Below are positions 19,927-29,811 of a stretch of DNA of 64,000 nt, one piece after another. The DNA is taken from positions 124,001-188,000 of the forward strand of contig CAVVRO010000001.1 of the NCBI GenBank assembly GCA_963750645.1, written 5' to 3'. Position numbers and translations under genes: made by a program. The notes beneath the pieces were generated by a model that was not told the DNA's origin, made no database searches, and saw only the letters and a list, made by a program, of their open reading frames with translations. Position 1 is the stretch's first letter. Every line of letters begins with the position of its first letter. The stretch comes from VFJN01 sp963750645. GTDB taxonomy: Bacteria; Actinomycetota; Acidimicrobiia; Acidimicrobiales; VFJN01.

Positions 19927-21719
19927 ATGGTCGAGATCAGGTCCCCGTTGCAGGGCACGGTCGTCCGCGTCGTCGCGGCCGGCACGGCGGTGGCGGCGGG
20001 CGGCGAGGTCGCCGTGATCGAGTCGATGAAGATGGAGCACACCGTGGACGCCCCCGAGGGGGGCACGATCGACGAGGTGCGGTTCGCCGCAGGGGACGTC
20101 GTGCAGGCCGGTGACGTGCTCGCCTCGCTGGCGCCTGGTGAGGCCGCCGTGCCCCTCGCACCGGAGCAGCACGCGGCGGCGGGGGAGCGGTCCGACCTGG
20201 CGGAGGTGCGCGCCCGTCACGCCATCGGTCTCGACGCCGCACGGCTCGACGCGGTCGAGCGTCGGCGGCGCACCAATCAACGAACGGCGCGGAGAACGTC
20301 GACGACCTCCTGGATCCCGGGACGCTCGTCGAGTACGGCCCGCTCGTGATCGCCGCGCAGCGCCGCCGGCGCGAGCTCCAGGACCTGATCGAGCGGACAC
20401 CAGCCGACGGGATGATCGGCGGGGTCGGGACGGTGGCCGGCCACCCGATCGTGGTGATGTCGTACGACTACACCGTCCTGGCGGGCACCCAGGGGCTGCA
20501 GAACCATCGCAAGAAGGACCGCCTCTTCGAGGTGGCCGAGCGCCAGCGGCTCCCTGTCGTGTTCTTCACGGAGGGCGGCGGCGGTCGTCCGGGGGACACC
20601 GATGGCACCGGCGTGTCGGGCCTCGACTGCCTGGCCTTCCACCTGTTCGGCCGGCTCTCGGGGCTGGTGCCGCTGGTCGGCATCACCAGCGGTCGCTGCT
20701 TCGCTGGGAACGCGGCCCTGCTCGGGTGCTGCGACGTCGTGATCGCGACAGCGGGGTCGAACATCGGGATGGGTGGACCGGCGATGGTCGAGGGCGGCGG
20801 TCTCGGCGTCTTCCCGCCGGAGGCCATCGGTCCTCTCGACGTGCAGGTGCCCAACGGGGTGGTCGATGTCGCCGTCCCCGACGAGGCCGCCGCAGTGCAG
20901 GTCGCCCGGCAGTACCTCTCGTACTTCCAGGGCCCGACCGGCGACTGGACCGCGCCGCCCGCGGAGGCCGCCCGCGACGTGATCCCGGAGAACCGCCTGA
21001 AGGTGTACGACGTGCGGGCGGCCGTCGACGCGGTCGCCGACGTCGGCTCCGTGCTCGAGCTCCGCCCGCGCTTCGGCCTCGGCATGGTCACGGCGCTGAT
21101 CCGCGTCGAAGGACGTCCGATGGGGGTGATCGCCAACAACCCCCGGCACTTGGCCGGCGCGATCGACGCCGACGGCGCGGACAAGGCGGCCCGCTTCATG
21201 CAGCTGTGCGACGCCTTCGACCTCCCGCTGCTCTTCCTGTGCGACACGCCGGGGATCATGGTGGGACCGGAGGCGGAGCAGACCGCGCTGGTCCGCCACG
21301 TGAGCCGCCTGTTCGTCACCGGCGCCAACCTCACGGTCCCGACGGGCACGATCATCCTGCGCAAGGGCTACGGCCTCGGCGCGCAGGCGATGGCGGGGGG
21401 CAGCTTCAAGGCACCCCTCTTCTGCATCGCGTGGCCCACCGGTGAGTTCGGGGGCATGGGACTCGAGGGAGCCGTGCGGCTCGGGTATCGCAAGGAGCTC
21501 GAGGCGATCGAGGATGACGACGAGCGGGAGCGGACCTTCGAGGAGATGGTCGATCGGATGTACACCCACGGCAAGGCCGTCAACGCCGCCAGCCACTTCG
21601 AGATCGACGACGTGATCGACCCCGTCGATTCTCGCCGTTGGATCAGCACGGCGTTCGCCTCGGCCCCGGCACCCACCCCCCGGACGGGCAAGAAGCGCCC
21701 GAACGTCGACACCTGGTGA
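19927..21719 (+). CDS. Biotinyl-domain / carboxyltransferase fusion (acyl-CoA carboxylase), one frameshift near 20291
   Basis: From ATG 19927 the first about 70 residues are a biotinyl domain with the biotinylation motif ESMKMEH. After a linker the frame NQRTARRTSTT breaks; deleting-one-base logic (a C missing near 20291) restores TARENVDDLLDPGTLVEYG, the standard start of the carboxyltransferase domain, which then runs in the next frame to 21719. The crotonase-like CT halves are clear: GGGRPGDTDGTGVSGLDC and GITSGRCFAGNAALLG in the first half, and DTPGIMVGPEAEQ with CIAWPTGEFGGMGLEGAV in the second. The protein would carboxylate an acyl-CoA using its own biotin, with a biotin carboxylase such as the chain at 59984. 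The acyl substrate is not certain. Confidence 0.85.
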
Positions 21720-21727
21720 GCGGTCGA

Positions 21728-21733
21728 TAGCCT
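21728..21733 (+). promoter_or_regulatory. TAGCCT -10 element for the cobalamin adenosyltransferase
   Basis: TAGCCT in the context CGATAGCCTC ends 8 nt before GTG 21742, with no Shine-Dalgarno sequence. The identical CGATAGCCTC block precedes lpdA. Confidence 0.5.
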
Positions 21734-21741
21734 CGTCACCC

Positions 21742-22297
21742 GTGACGCGGCTTTGGACGGGCAAGGGCGACGACGGCACCACCGGGCTGCTGTACGGCGG
21801 TCGCGTCGTCGAAGTCCTCGCCGCGCTTCGAGGCGTTGGGAGCGGCGGACGAAGCGCAGGCCGCCATCGGCGTGGCCCGAGCGGAGGTGGGGGGTGGCAC
21901 CGAGCTCGACACGGTCCTCACCGCCGTCGAGCGCGACCTCTGGGTGCTGATGGCCGAGCTGGCGACCGAGCCGGCGAACCGCGCCAAGCTGGTCGAGGGC
22001 CAGACGCTCGTCTCGCCCGACATGCTGCTGGCCGTCGAGCAGGTGATCGTCGACATCAGCGGCCGCTTCGAGCTGCCGGCCGAGTTCGTCGTCCCGGGGC
22101 AGGACCGCACCTCGGCGCGGCTCGACCTGGCCCGCACCGTGGTGCGTCGCGCCGAGCGCGCCGCGCTGCCGGTCGTGGCAGACGGCTCGTTCGTGCTGCC
22201 CTACCTGAACCGCCTCTCGACGCTGCTCTGGATCCTCGCCCGCTGGGCGGAGGACGAGCCTCTGCCGACCCGCACCACCCGAACCACAGCCCCCTGA
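21742..22297 (+). CDS. pduO: PduO-type ATP:cob(I)alamin adenosyltransferase, one frameshift near 21808
   Basis: GTG 21742 opens TRLWTGKGDDGTTGLLYGGRV, the ATP-binding N-terminus of the PduO family. About 20 codons later the frame is lost; one base on, the correct sequence resumes as SSPRFEALGAADEAQAAIG, and the helical bundle continues to 22297 with AAGQ-type segments FVVPGQDRTSARLDLARTVVRRAER and PYLNRLSTLLWILARW, the conserved C-terminal signature. An extra G in GTCGTCG explains the shift, giving about 184 residues. The enzyme transfers adenosyl from ATP to cob(I)alamin. The product, adenosylcobalamin, is what the methylmalonyl-CoA mutase at 52348 needs. Confidence 0.9.
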
Positions 22298-22299
22298 CC

Positions 22300-22305
22300 A
22301 GGAGG
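22300..22305 (+). promoter_or_regulatory. AGGAGG ribosome-binding site deciding a TTG start for pepA
   Basis: A perfect AGGAGG lies 5 nt before TTG 22311. It is the strongest Shine-Dalgarno sequence seen in the window and supports the TTG codon as the true start. Confidence 0.75.
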
Positions 22306-22310
22306 ATCCC

Positions 22311-23762
22311 TTGTCACTCACCGTCGAGCTCGCTCGCACCGCTCCCGCCGACGTGGCGGCCACGGCCGTCGGCGCGGTCAAGGGACAGACGCAGGGAGGT
22401 GACATCGACTGGGGACACCTGGCCGGTGTCGGCTTCGAGGCCAAGAAGGGTGACGTTCGGGCCGTGCCCGGCGCGGACGGGCGGACGGCGTTCGTCGTGG
22501 GCCTCGGCCCTGCCGCGGAGGTCGACGCTGACGTGCTGCGCTTCGCGGCGGGCTCGCTGGCCCGCGCCGCCAAGCGCTTCGCCTCCCTCTCCGTCGACCT
22601 GCTCGGCGCCCTCCCCACCGACGGCAACGTGCCCGCCGCCGCCCAGGCCATCACCGAGGGCCTCGTGCTCGGCGGCTACCAGTTCGCCACGTTCAAGTCC
22701 GAGCCCAAGCTCGCGGAGCTCGCGCGCGTCGTGCTGGTCGGCGGTGGCGGCAAGCGCACCCTCACCGCCATCGATCGAGGGCGGGTGGTCGCGGAGGCTG
22801 CGTGCTGGGCGCGCGACCTCGAGAACGAGCCAGGCGGCTCGCTCACCCCGGCCAAGCTCGCCAAGCAGGCCGCGGCCGCTGGCGACCAGTCGGGCTTCGA
22901 GGTGACCGTCTGGGACGAGAAGGAGATCCGCAAGCAGAACCTCGGCGGTCTGCTGGGTGTGAACCGCGGCTCCGAGCAGCCCGCTCGCTTCCTGCGCCTC
23001 GAGTACGCCCCCGCCAAGGCCAAGGGAACCGTGGCGCTGGTCGGCAAGGGCATCACGTTCGACTCGGGCGGCCTGTCACTGAAGCCCGCGGACGCCATGG
23101 TCGGCATGAAGGGCGACATGGGTGGAGCCGCGGCGGTGCTGGGTGCGTTCCGGGCCATCGCCGCGCTCGGTGCGAAGGTTCGTGTGCTCGGCTTCCTCCC
23201 GATCACCGACAACATGACCGGCGGTGACGCCACGCGCGTCGGTGACGTCCTCACGATCCGGAACGGCAAGACCGTCGAGGTCCTCAACACCGACGCCGAG
23301 GGCCGGCTCATCCTGGCCGACGCGCTGTCGCTGGCCTCGGAGGCGGCGCCGGATGCCATCGTCGACCTCGCCACCCTGACGGGCGCCTGCATGGTGGCCC
23401 TGGGCGACCGCATCGCGGGCCTCATGGGGAACCATCAGGGGTGGGTCGACCAGGTGCAGGGTGCGGCCGATGCCGCCGGCGAGCCGGTGTGGCAGCTGCC
23501 CCTCCCCGGCTACCTCCGCGGCAAGCTCGACAGCGAGCTGGCCGACCTGAAGAACATCACGAGCACCCGGTACGGCGGCGCCCTCGCGGCCGGAGTGTTC
23601 CTCCAGGAGTTCGTCAGCGAAGGCATCCCCTGGGCCCACCTCGACATCGCCGGTCCCGCTGATTCATCGGAGGTGGAGGGCGAGATCGTCAAGGGCGGCA
23701 CCGGCTTCGGCGTGCGCACGCTGGTGGCGCTGCTGTCGACCTACACGAAGCCACCGGGGTGA
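22311..23762 (+). CDS. pepA: Leucyl aminopeptidase (M17 family)
   Basis: The product is 483 residues from TTG 22311, with AGGAGG just upstream and 13 nt after the adenosyltransferase. The N-terminal macro-like domain (1-165) is followed by the M17 catalytic domain. Metal ligands and catalytic residues are in place: VGKGITFDSGGLSLKPA (Lys and Asp), MKGDMGGAA (Lys/Asp), the family signature NTDAEGRLILADAL with Asp and Glu, and LTGACMVALG near the C-terminus. It forms hexamers with two zinc or manganese ions and removes N-terminal residues from peptides in the cytoplasm. PepA can also bind DNA in E. coli; nothing here tests that. Confidence 0.95.
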   Translation: MSLTVELARTAPADVAATAVGAVKGQTQGGDIDWGHLAGVGFEAKKGDVRAVPGADGRTAFVVGLGPAAEVDADVLRFAAGSLARAAKRFASLSVDLLGALPTDGNVPAAAQAITEGLVLGGYQFATFKSEPKLAELARVVLVGGGGKRTLTAIDRGRVVAEAACWARDLENEPGGSLTPAKLAKQAAAAGDQSGFEVTVWDEKEIRKQNLGGLLGVNRGSEQPARFLRLEYAPAKAKGTVALVGKGITFDSGGLSLKPADAMVGMKGDMGGAAAVLGAFRAIAALGAKVRVLGFLPITDNMTGGDATRVGDVLTIRNGKTVEVLNTDAEGRLILADALSLASEAAPDAIVDLATLTGACMVALGDRIAGLMGNHQGWVDQVQGAADAAGEPVWQLPLPGYLRGKLDSELADLKNITSTRYGGALAAGVFLQEFVSEGIPWAHLDIAGPADSSEVEGEIVKGGTGFGVRTLVALLSTYTKPPG

Positions 23763-23793
23763 TCCCCTCGGCGGGCAACGCGGGAGGGACCGG

Positions 23794-23799
23794 TAGGGT
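23794..23799 (+). promoter_or_regulatory. TAGGGT -10 element for the S8 peptidase
   Basis: TAGGGT in the context CCGGTAGGGTC lies 31 nt before GTG 23831, with GGAGCGGAG between it and the start as a possible ribosome-binding site. Confidence 0.35.
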
Positions 23800-23830
23800 C
23801 CTCTGCGGTTGTCGAGCACGGGAGCGGAGT

Positions 23831-26161
23831 GTGCGCCGCAACAAGACGCTGATCGTGCTTGGCCCCGTCGGGGTGCTGCTGGCGCTGGTGGCCGGGCCCG
23901 CGCGCGTGGAGGCGAGGCAGGTCGCCGACGGCCCGGCGCAGCCGGTCGTGGTGCTGGTGGCCGAGGGCGAGGACGCGGCGGCCGTGGCGGCCGATGCCGG
24001 TGCCACGCCCGTCGACGGTGGGTCCGTCGGCGTGGGCCCTGTCGTGAGCCTCGAGGTGACCGCGTCGGGCCTCGACGAGCTCGAGCAGGACCCCAGGGTG
24101 GAGGCGCTCCTGAGCCGTGGGACCACGGTCGAGCTGGCGATGGCTCAGTCGGTGGCCAAGGTGGGTGCCCTCGATCGGCACGCCGCGGGCTTTGCCGGCG
24201 CCGGAAAGGTGATCGCGGTCATCGACACCGGCGTGGCCCCGACCTTCGGCGGCACGTTGGTCGGCCAGGCCTGCTTCGCCGCCACCCAGGTCGGTTCGAC
24301 GCTGGTCGGTCACTGCGGCGTGGCCGCGGACCAGGAGCAGGCCTTCGACCAGACCTGCTTCGCCGCCGGCGTGTGCGTGGGCCAGCCCCTCGACGCCCAG
24401 GCCGCCCGTCCGTGTCCCGGTCCCGCGCTGAACTGCCAGCACGGCACGGCGGTGGCCGCCGTCGCGGCACGCCACGATGCGCCGGTCGGCATGGCCCCGG
24501 ATGCGGGGGTGTACGCCATCCGCGTCTTCAACCCGACCGGATCGGGTGCAGATCTCCTCGACATCTACCTCGCGCTGCAGCACGTGGTGGACATGGCCGA
24601 CGCCGGCGCGTTCGACATCGCTGCGGTCAACCTCTCCGTCGCCACCGCCGTGACCTTCGCCGGGGACTGTCGGGAGAGCCTGGGTGCCGAGGGAACCTTC
24701 TACGAGCACATCTTCGGAGAGCTCCGCGCCCGTGGGATCGCGCCTGTCGTGTCCTCAGGGAACGACGGGAAGACGAGCCAGCTCGCGTTCCCAGCCTGTG
24801 TGCCCGCCGCGATCTCCGTCGGGTCCACCGACCTCGACGACGATCTGGCTTCCTTCGGGAACCGCGGGGCGGGCATCGACCTCCTCGCCCCTGGCGCCGA
24901 CGAGGCCTCGGTCGGGGTCGCGGTGGACCCGCTCGAGATCCCCGGCAACACGGTGGGGAGCTGGGCCGGGACCTCGTTCTCCGCGCCGCACGTGGCCGGG
25001 GCGTTCGCACTCCTGGCACAGGAGTACCCCGACGCGTCGATCGAACAGCGCACCTGGTTCCTGCAGGCCGCAGGGGTGCCGGTGGTCGAGGGCGGGCGCA
25101 CGTATCGGCGGCTCCTCCTGCGTCCGTCCACCCAGGTGCTCCTGGGCCAGGTCCTCTTCCCCGGCGACGCTCCGGTGGGCGCGCCTCGGGCGGCGCTCGG
25201 CGACGTCGACGGGGACGGCCGCACCGACGTCGTCGCCCACACGCCGGGAGCCGGTGCCGACCGCATCTCCTACGGCGGACCCGGCTGGAGCTTCGTGGCC
25301 GACCCCTTCACCGCCAACGCCACGTACCAGCCCGTCGTCGCCAACCTCACCGGCGCGGCCGACGGTCCCGACGACATCGTCTGGTACGCGCCGGGGCCCG
25401 GGGCCGATTACCTCTGGGCCGGCGATCCCGACCGCGACCTCCCCTCCGCCCCCGTCTCGTTGGCGGGGACCTGGGCACCGATCGTCGGCGACTTCGACGG
25501 CGACGGCTGGGACGATGTCCTCTGGTACGCCCCCGGCTCCGGGGCCGACCGCCTCTGGTACGGCGGTGTGGCCGGCCCGGTCGCCGCCGACGTGAGCGTG
25601 GGAGGCCCCTTCTCGGTCGGCGTGGGCGACTTCGACGGGGACGGGCACGACGACCTGCTCCTCGACGGCTTCGGCACCGCCACCGACGAGCTCTGGAGAG
25701 GGGCGGGGCGGGGCACCTTCGTGCGCACGGCCCTGGCGATGCCGGGCATCGCCCGGCTGGTCGTCGCCGACCTCGACGGTGATGCGGACGACGACGTCGT
25801 CCTCTACCGCGCCGGCCCGACGGGTGACCACCTCTGGCGCGGCGGGCCCGGCGCGGGCAGCACGACCGGCGGCAGCGGCGGGTTCGCCCCCACGGCGCTC
25901 TCGATCAACGCCCTCTACGAGCCTGCGGTCGGGGACCTCGACGGCGACGGGGACGACGAGGTCCTCTGGTACGCCGCCGGCCCGACGGCCGACCCCATCT
26001 GGTTCGGTCAGCCGACCGGGTTGCCCACGGCCCGCTCCGTGAACGTGGCGGGCAGCTACGCCCCCATGATCGGCGACGTCGACGGACAGGCCGGCGAGGA
26101 CATCGTCTGGTCCCGGTCCTCCGTCAGCGTGCCCGTGTGGTGGTCCTACGCCGCGCCCTGA
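23831..26161 (+). CDS. Exported subtilisin-family (S8) peptidase with FG-GAP-like repeats
   Basis: The product is 776 residues from GTG 23831, which places a signal peptide (RRNKTLIVLGPVGVLLALVA) at the N-terminus. A short prodomain-like stretch precedes the S8 domain. The triad is intact: Asp about 132 in VIAVIDTGV, His about 204 in CQHGTAVAAV and Ser about 382 in AGTSFSAPHVAG. Four or more extra cysteines between Asp and His suggest disulfides in an insertion. From about residue 457 to the end there are seven copies of a 45-50-residue repeat with GDFDGDG-type loops, which match Ca2+-binding FG-GAP/VCBS propeller blades, each with a WYAPG and GADRLWYG-like tail. The same repeat type occurs at 35633 and 37193. 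It ends 3 nt from a convergent second subtilase. Confidence 0.88.
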   Translation: MRRNKTLIVLGPVGVLLALVAGPARVEARQVADGPAQPVVVLVAEGEDAAAVAADAGATPVDGGSVGVGPVVSLEVTASGLDELEQDPRVEALLSRGTTVELAMAQSVAKVGALDRHAAGFAGAGKVIAVIDTGVAPTFGGTLVGQACFAATQVGSTLVGHCGVAADQEQAFDQTCFAAGVCVGQPLDAQAARPCPGPALNCQHGTAVAAVAARHDAPVGMAPDAGVYAIRVFNPTGSGADLLDIYLALQHVVDMADAGAFDIAAVNLSVATAVTFAGDCRESLGAEGTFYEHIFGELRARGIAPVVSSGNDGKTSQLAFPACVPAAISVGSTDLDDDLASFGNRGAGIDLLAPGADEASVGVAVDPLEIPGNTVGSWAGTSFSAPHVAGAFALLAQEYPDASIEQRTWFLQAAGVPVVEGGRTYRRLLLRPSTQVLLGQVLFPGDAPVGAPRAALGDVDGDGRTDVVAHTPGAGADRISYGGPGWSFVADPFTANATYQPVVANLTGAADGPDDIVWYAPGPGADYLWAGDPDRDLPSAPVSLAGTWAPIVGDFDGDGWDDVLWYAPGSGADRLWYGGVAGPVAADVSVGGPFSVGVGDFDGDGHDDLLLDGFGTATDELWRGAGRGTFVRTALAMPGIARLVVADLDGDADDDVVLYRAGPTGDHLWRGGPGAGSTTGGSGGFAPTALSINALYEPAVGDLDGDGDDEVLWYAAGPTADPIWFGQPTGLPTARSVNVAGSYAPMIGDVDGQAGEDIVWSRSSVSVPVWWSYAAP

Positions 26162-26164
26162 CCG

Positions 26165-28959
26165 TCAGAGGGTGCTGACGAAGTAGCCGGAGACGTCCGC
26201 CACGAGGTCGGTGGGGCCCTGCGAGGACGTGTAGACCCCGAACCAGCCCTCACCCAGCTGGGCACTGGGACCGAAGCCCACCAGCGCGGCGTTCCCGATG
26301 ATCGCGCCGGCACTGAAGTTCAGGGTGGAGGCGGTCGGGAGCGGACCACTGCCCGCACACGCGGAGGTGACCGACCGACTCGGGCTTGATGGCGGTCACG
26401 TTCAGCACCGCGGCCATGGCGTCCCCGGGCACGCCGTAGAGCTCCGTGAGCTCCACGTACGTCGTCTGGTTCGGGTTGGCCTGACGCGGCGGGCCGCCCG
26501 TGCCGGTCCGCGTGTCGACCACGCGGTTCACGGTGGGCAGGGCGACGAACCGGCCCGGGGCCGACGCGTCGTAGTAGCCGACGATGTCGAGGATCAGGTG
26601 GGCCTTGCCGCCGTTGGTGGCCACGTTGACCTGTCCGTCCGTGCCGGTCTTGGCGACCACCAGGTTGGCGACCGTCGCCCCCTTGTCGAAGTTCAGGTTG
26701 GAGGCCAGCGGCTTGGTCAGCCCGTCGGGCCAGACCGTGAGGTGCCCAGTGATCGTCGGGGCGGTGACAGCGGCGTTCAGGACGACGGCCACCGCCGACG
26801 CCGGCACCTCCGGGATGAGCGCGTTGCCGGCCAGCTTGACCGTGAGGACCTCGTTGCCACCGATGTCCCCACCGGGCACGGCGACGCGGGTGGACTTGCC
26901 GGCTCGGGTGTCGACGGCCCGGATCGGGTCCACCGTCGCGAGGCCCGTGGTGGCGGTCGGCCCGTACCACCCGGCGATGTCGACGACGACGTTCGTGCTT
27001 CCCGCGTAGTTGAAGAGGCCGATGGCTCCGTTTGGACCGAGGCCGACCGTGACGCTGTTGGAGATGATCTGCCCGGGGGCGAAGTTGAGGCTGGACAGCG
27101 ACCGGTCGAGCCGCGCCGGCGGGGAACGCGGTGAGATACCCGGCCGCCGTCGGCTTGACCGCCACCACGCTGAGGACGACGGCCGTGGCGTCCGCCGGGA
27201 CGCCGTTGGTGCCCGCGATCGAGATCTGCCTGGTGGACCCACCGACGAGCGGGGTGGCGGAGGTGCGGGTGTCGAGCAGACGACGCGAGGGGCTCAGCCC
27301 GGTGAAGAGGTCCCCCTGCGGCGCTTGCGGGACGTCGGCGGCGCCGAGGGCGAGCTGCCCCCATCCCCAGGTGCTGTCCTTGCCCGCCACGCCGGCCGGT
27401 GTGGCGCGTCGTTCGAGGATCCCCTGCACGTCCGTGGGCCCGAGGTCCGGGTCGGCGTCGAGCACGAGGGCCGCGGCGCCGCCGACGTGTGGCGTGGCGG
27501 CCGAGGTGCCGAGGAACCCGCCGAGGCATCCGCTGGCCGGCCCGTAGATCGAGCTGGTGGTGCCGTCCGGTCCGACGAGGTCGGGCTTGACCCGACCGTC
27601 CGTCGTCGGGCCTCGGCTGCTGAAGGGCTCGATCACGCCGTTGGCCGCGCACGCGGCACCGACCGTGAGGACACCCGGCCCCGTCCCGGGGTCGGACACC
27701 GTGCCGGCCGCGGTCAGGTACTCCACGTTGTAGGCGCCGACGAAGAAGATGTCGATCGGCACGCTGACGGGGCTGTACGCGTCCACCGCGAGGTAGAAGT
27801 CCCGTGCCACCGCGGCGTCGTTCTGAAAGGCGAACGTCTCGATCGGTGGCACCAGGTTCTGGTTGAGCTGGTCGTTGAAGGACCCGTTGACGAAGCCCGC
27901 GTTCGAGACGGCCGCCGACGTGAAGGCCAGCAGGTCGAAGTCGATGCGGGTGTAGGGGAAGGCGTCCCAGCGAGCGTCGACCTCGACGACGCCGCCGGCG
28001 GGGACGCGGAAGCGGATGAACGGGTCGAACGTCGCGGCGGTGTTCGCGTCGACGGCATCGATGAAGTAGCCCGGCTGGTCGATGACGTCCCGGGGCTGGG
28101 TCGGCGCTCCCTTCGGGATGCGCACGTGGGCGTCGCCCACGTTGCCGGCGGCCACGACCCACAGGGTGCCGTTCCGCCGGCTCTGGTTGATGGCCATGTC
28201 GACGCTGCTGCTGCCGTCTCCCCGGCTCTCGGTGAAGGTACCGATCGACGCGACGGCCACCTCCACGTCGTTCGCGGCCAGGTAGTTGAGCGCGGTGGAG
28301 TTGGGGTACAGGTCGTAGGTGTCGTCGACACAGACGAGGTGGAGGGTCGCGCCGGGCGCCATGTCGTGGACGATCTCCGCGACTGCGGTGCCGTGCTCGG
28401 TCTCGTCGCTGGCCGCGCAGCCGCCGAACGAGGTGGCGACGGACGCCGGGAGCTCCGTGCCGAGCTGCGCTGACCACCCCGCGAACCCGATGTCGACGAT
28501 GGCGACGTCGACCCCGGTCCCGTCGGTGCCCACGCCGAGCCAGGTGCCTGCTCCCGTGAGGGCGACGCCCTCCGACTCCTCGGCCGGGCGGAGGCGGGGG
28601 AGGGGCCCCACCGACTCGACGTCCGGATTGGCCTCCAGCGCGGCGGTCTGCTCCTCGGGCACACGGGCGTGGACCACGCCGTCGATCTCACCGGTCACGA
28701 CGCCGCCAGCGTCGGCGACCGCCTTCCGCACGGCGCCGTTGTCGCCCCGCAGCTCCATCCCGGCGGTGAGCCCTCGCGCCCGCGCCGTCGGGACGGCCGA
28801 GGTCCCGGCGGTCGCGGGGGCGTACGACCCACGGCTCGCGAAGACGTCGCGCGCGTGGACCCCGTCGTCAGCGGGCGCCGCGTCGACGGCGCCGATCCCG
28901 GCCAGGAGGGACGCGGTGAGGCCGACGACCGCCAGCACACCGCCGAAGCGCTTGTCCAC
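26165..28959 (-). CDS. Exported S8 peptidase with VDTR-type C-terminal repeats, two frameshifts
   Basis: From GTG 28959 (GGGGAG upstream) a signal peptide (VLAVVGLTASLLAGIGAVDA) leads to a subtilase with Asp156 in AIVDIGFAG, His189 in ETEHGTAVAE and Ser486 in LGTSAATPHVGG. Between them is a large insertion (about 290-430) that resembles a pre-peptidase C-terminal or beta-sandwich domain. The C-terminal part has about three tandem modules starting with LLDTRTS or VVDTRTGTGG and ending with LDIVGYY-like strands, a repeat common in actinobacterial cell-surface proteins. The frame is lost near 27096 (inside RPVA/SSLNF) and again near 26357; each needs removal of one base. Corrected length is about 930 residues. 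Confidence 0.83.
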
Positions 28960-29023
28960 GTGGCTCCCCGCTCACCGCCGTCGCGCGGTGTCCGACGCGG
29001 AGCCATCGTCGCCCCGTCCTGGG

Positions 29024-29029
29024 ATCCTA
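29024..29029 (-). promoter_or_regulatory. TAGGAT -10 element upstream of the second S8 peptidase
   Basis: Minus-strand TANNNT box 64 nt before GTG 28959, in the 117-nt gap between two minus-strand genes. It suggests the peptidase has its own promoter. Confidence 0.3.
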
Positions 29030-29076
29030 GGCATCCGGGCGCCGCCTCGCCCTGGGCCGAATGGACCCTCGCGCCG

Positions 29077-29763
29077 TCAGGCGGCCTCGGGAGGCAGGTC
29101 GTCGCGCACCACGCGCGCCGTGACCCCGTGGCGCTCGACCGCCCAGGCCACCGCCTCGTGGGCGATGGCAGGGTGCAGCCGCCAAGTGTGGAGCTGGCGC
29201 TCCGTGGCCTCGGCGTCCTCGCCGAGCTCGAGCAGCGACAGGGCGAGGCCACGGGCCCGCTCGCGGAGCTGGTCGGCCGCGATGGCGGTGCCAGGACCCT
29301 CGACCCACGCCTCGTGGGCCTGCTGGAGCGGCAGCGGCAACCGAGCGATCTGCATGCGCGTGAGCGGAGGGAGCTTGCGGCGCACCCGGAGGGTGCTCTC
29401 GTCGATCAGCTGCGAGGCACCGAAGCGGCAGCACCGCTCGATCGAGCGGAAGAACGGGGAGTGACGACCCGAGCGGGTGCCCAGGCCCAGCTGGGTGGCC
29501 GTGAGGGCGAGGTCGAGGTCGAAGCCGTCGGGGTGGTCCTCCAGGCCCTGCACCAGGCGCCGGAGCAGCCAGGTGGCGCTCGGGCCCAGCAGCCCGAGCC
29601 AGAACTGCTCGACGTAGGCAGAGCGCACGTCGTGACCGACGGCATCGATGACGGCATCGGGCCACGCCCGGATGGCGAGGGTGGGGACGGGATAGGTGGG
29701 TGGGGCCGGCACGGGGGCCTCCTCGGCGCTCGCAGCTTGGGAACCGGGGGAACGACTTGCCAT
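29077..29763 (-). CDS. Conserved hypothetical protein (228 aa), unknown
   Basis: The product is 228 residues from ATG 29763, soluble and predicted mostly helical, with no signal peptide or membrane segment. Recognisable features are an Ala/Pro-rich start, EQFWLGLLGPSATWLLRRL, a conserved-looking FFRSIERCCRFG with two adjacent cysteines, and a C-terminal segment WRLHPAIAHEAVAWAVERHG. I believe similar proteins occur in other actinobacteria, but I cannot name the family or a function. It is divergent from the sirtuin gene across 48 bases and could share regulation with it. Confidence 0.7.
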   Translation of the reverse strand: MASRSPGSQAASAEEAPVPAPPTYPVPTLAIRAWPDAVIDAVGHDVRSAYVEQFWLGLLGPSATWLLRRLVQGLEDHPDGFDLDLALTATQLGLGTRSGRHSPFFRSIERCCRFGASQLIDESTLRVRRKLPPLTRMQIARLPLPLQQAHEAWVEGPGTAIAADQLRERARGLALSLLELGEDAEATERQLHTWRLHPAIAHEAVAWAVERHGVTARVVRDDLPPEAA

Positions 29764-29798
29764 GTAGTTTCGATGTATTCGATGTGATCGTCAAGAGG

Positions 29799-29804
29799 TA
29801 GCCT
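29799..29804 (+). promoter_or_regulatory. TAGCCT -10 element for the sirtuin
   Basis: TAGCCT ends 7 nt before ATG 29812. Upstream, at 29769-29785, lies an 8-nt direct repeat TTCGATGT-A-TTCGATGT that could be an operator for one or both divergent genes. Confidence 0.45.
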
Positions 29805-29811
29805 GCGGAGC

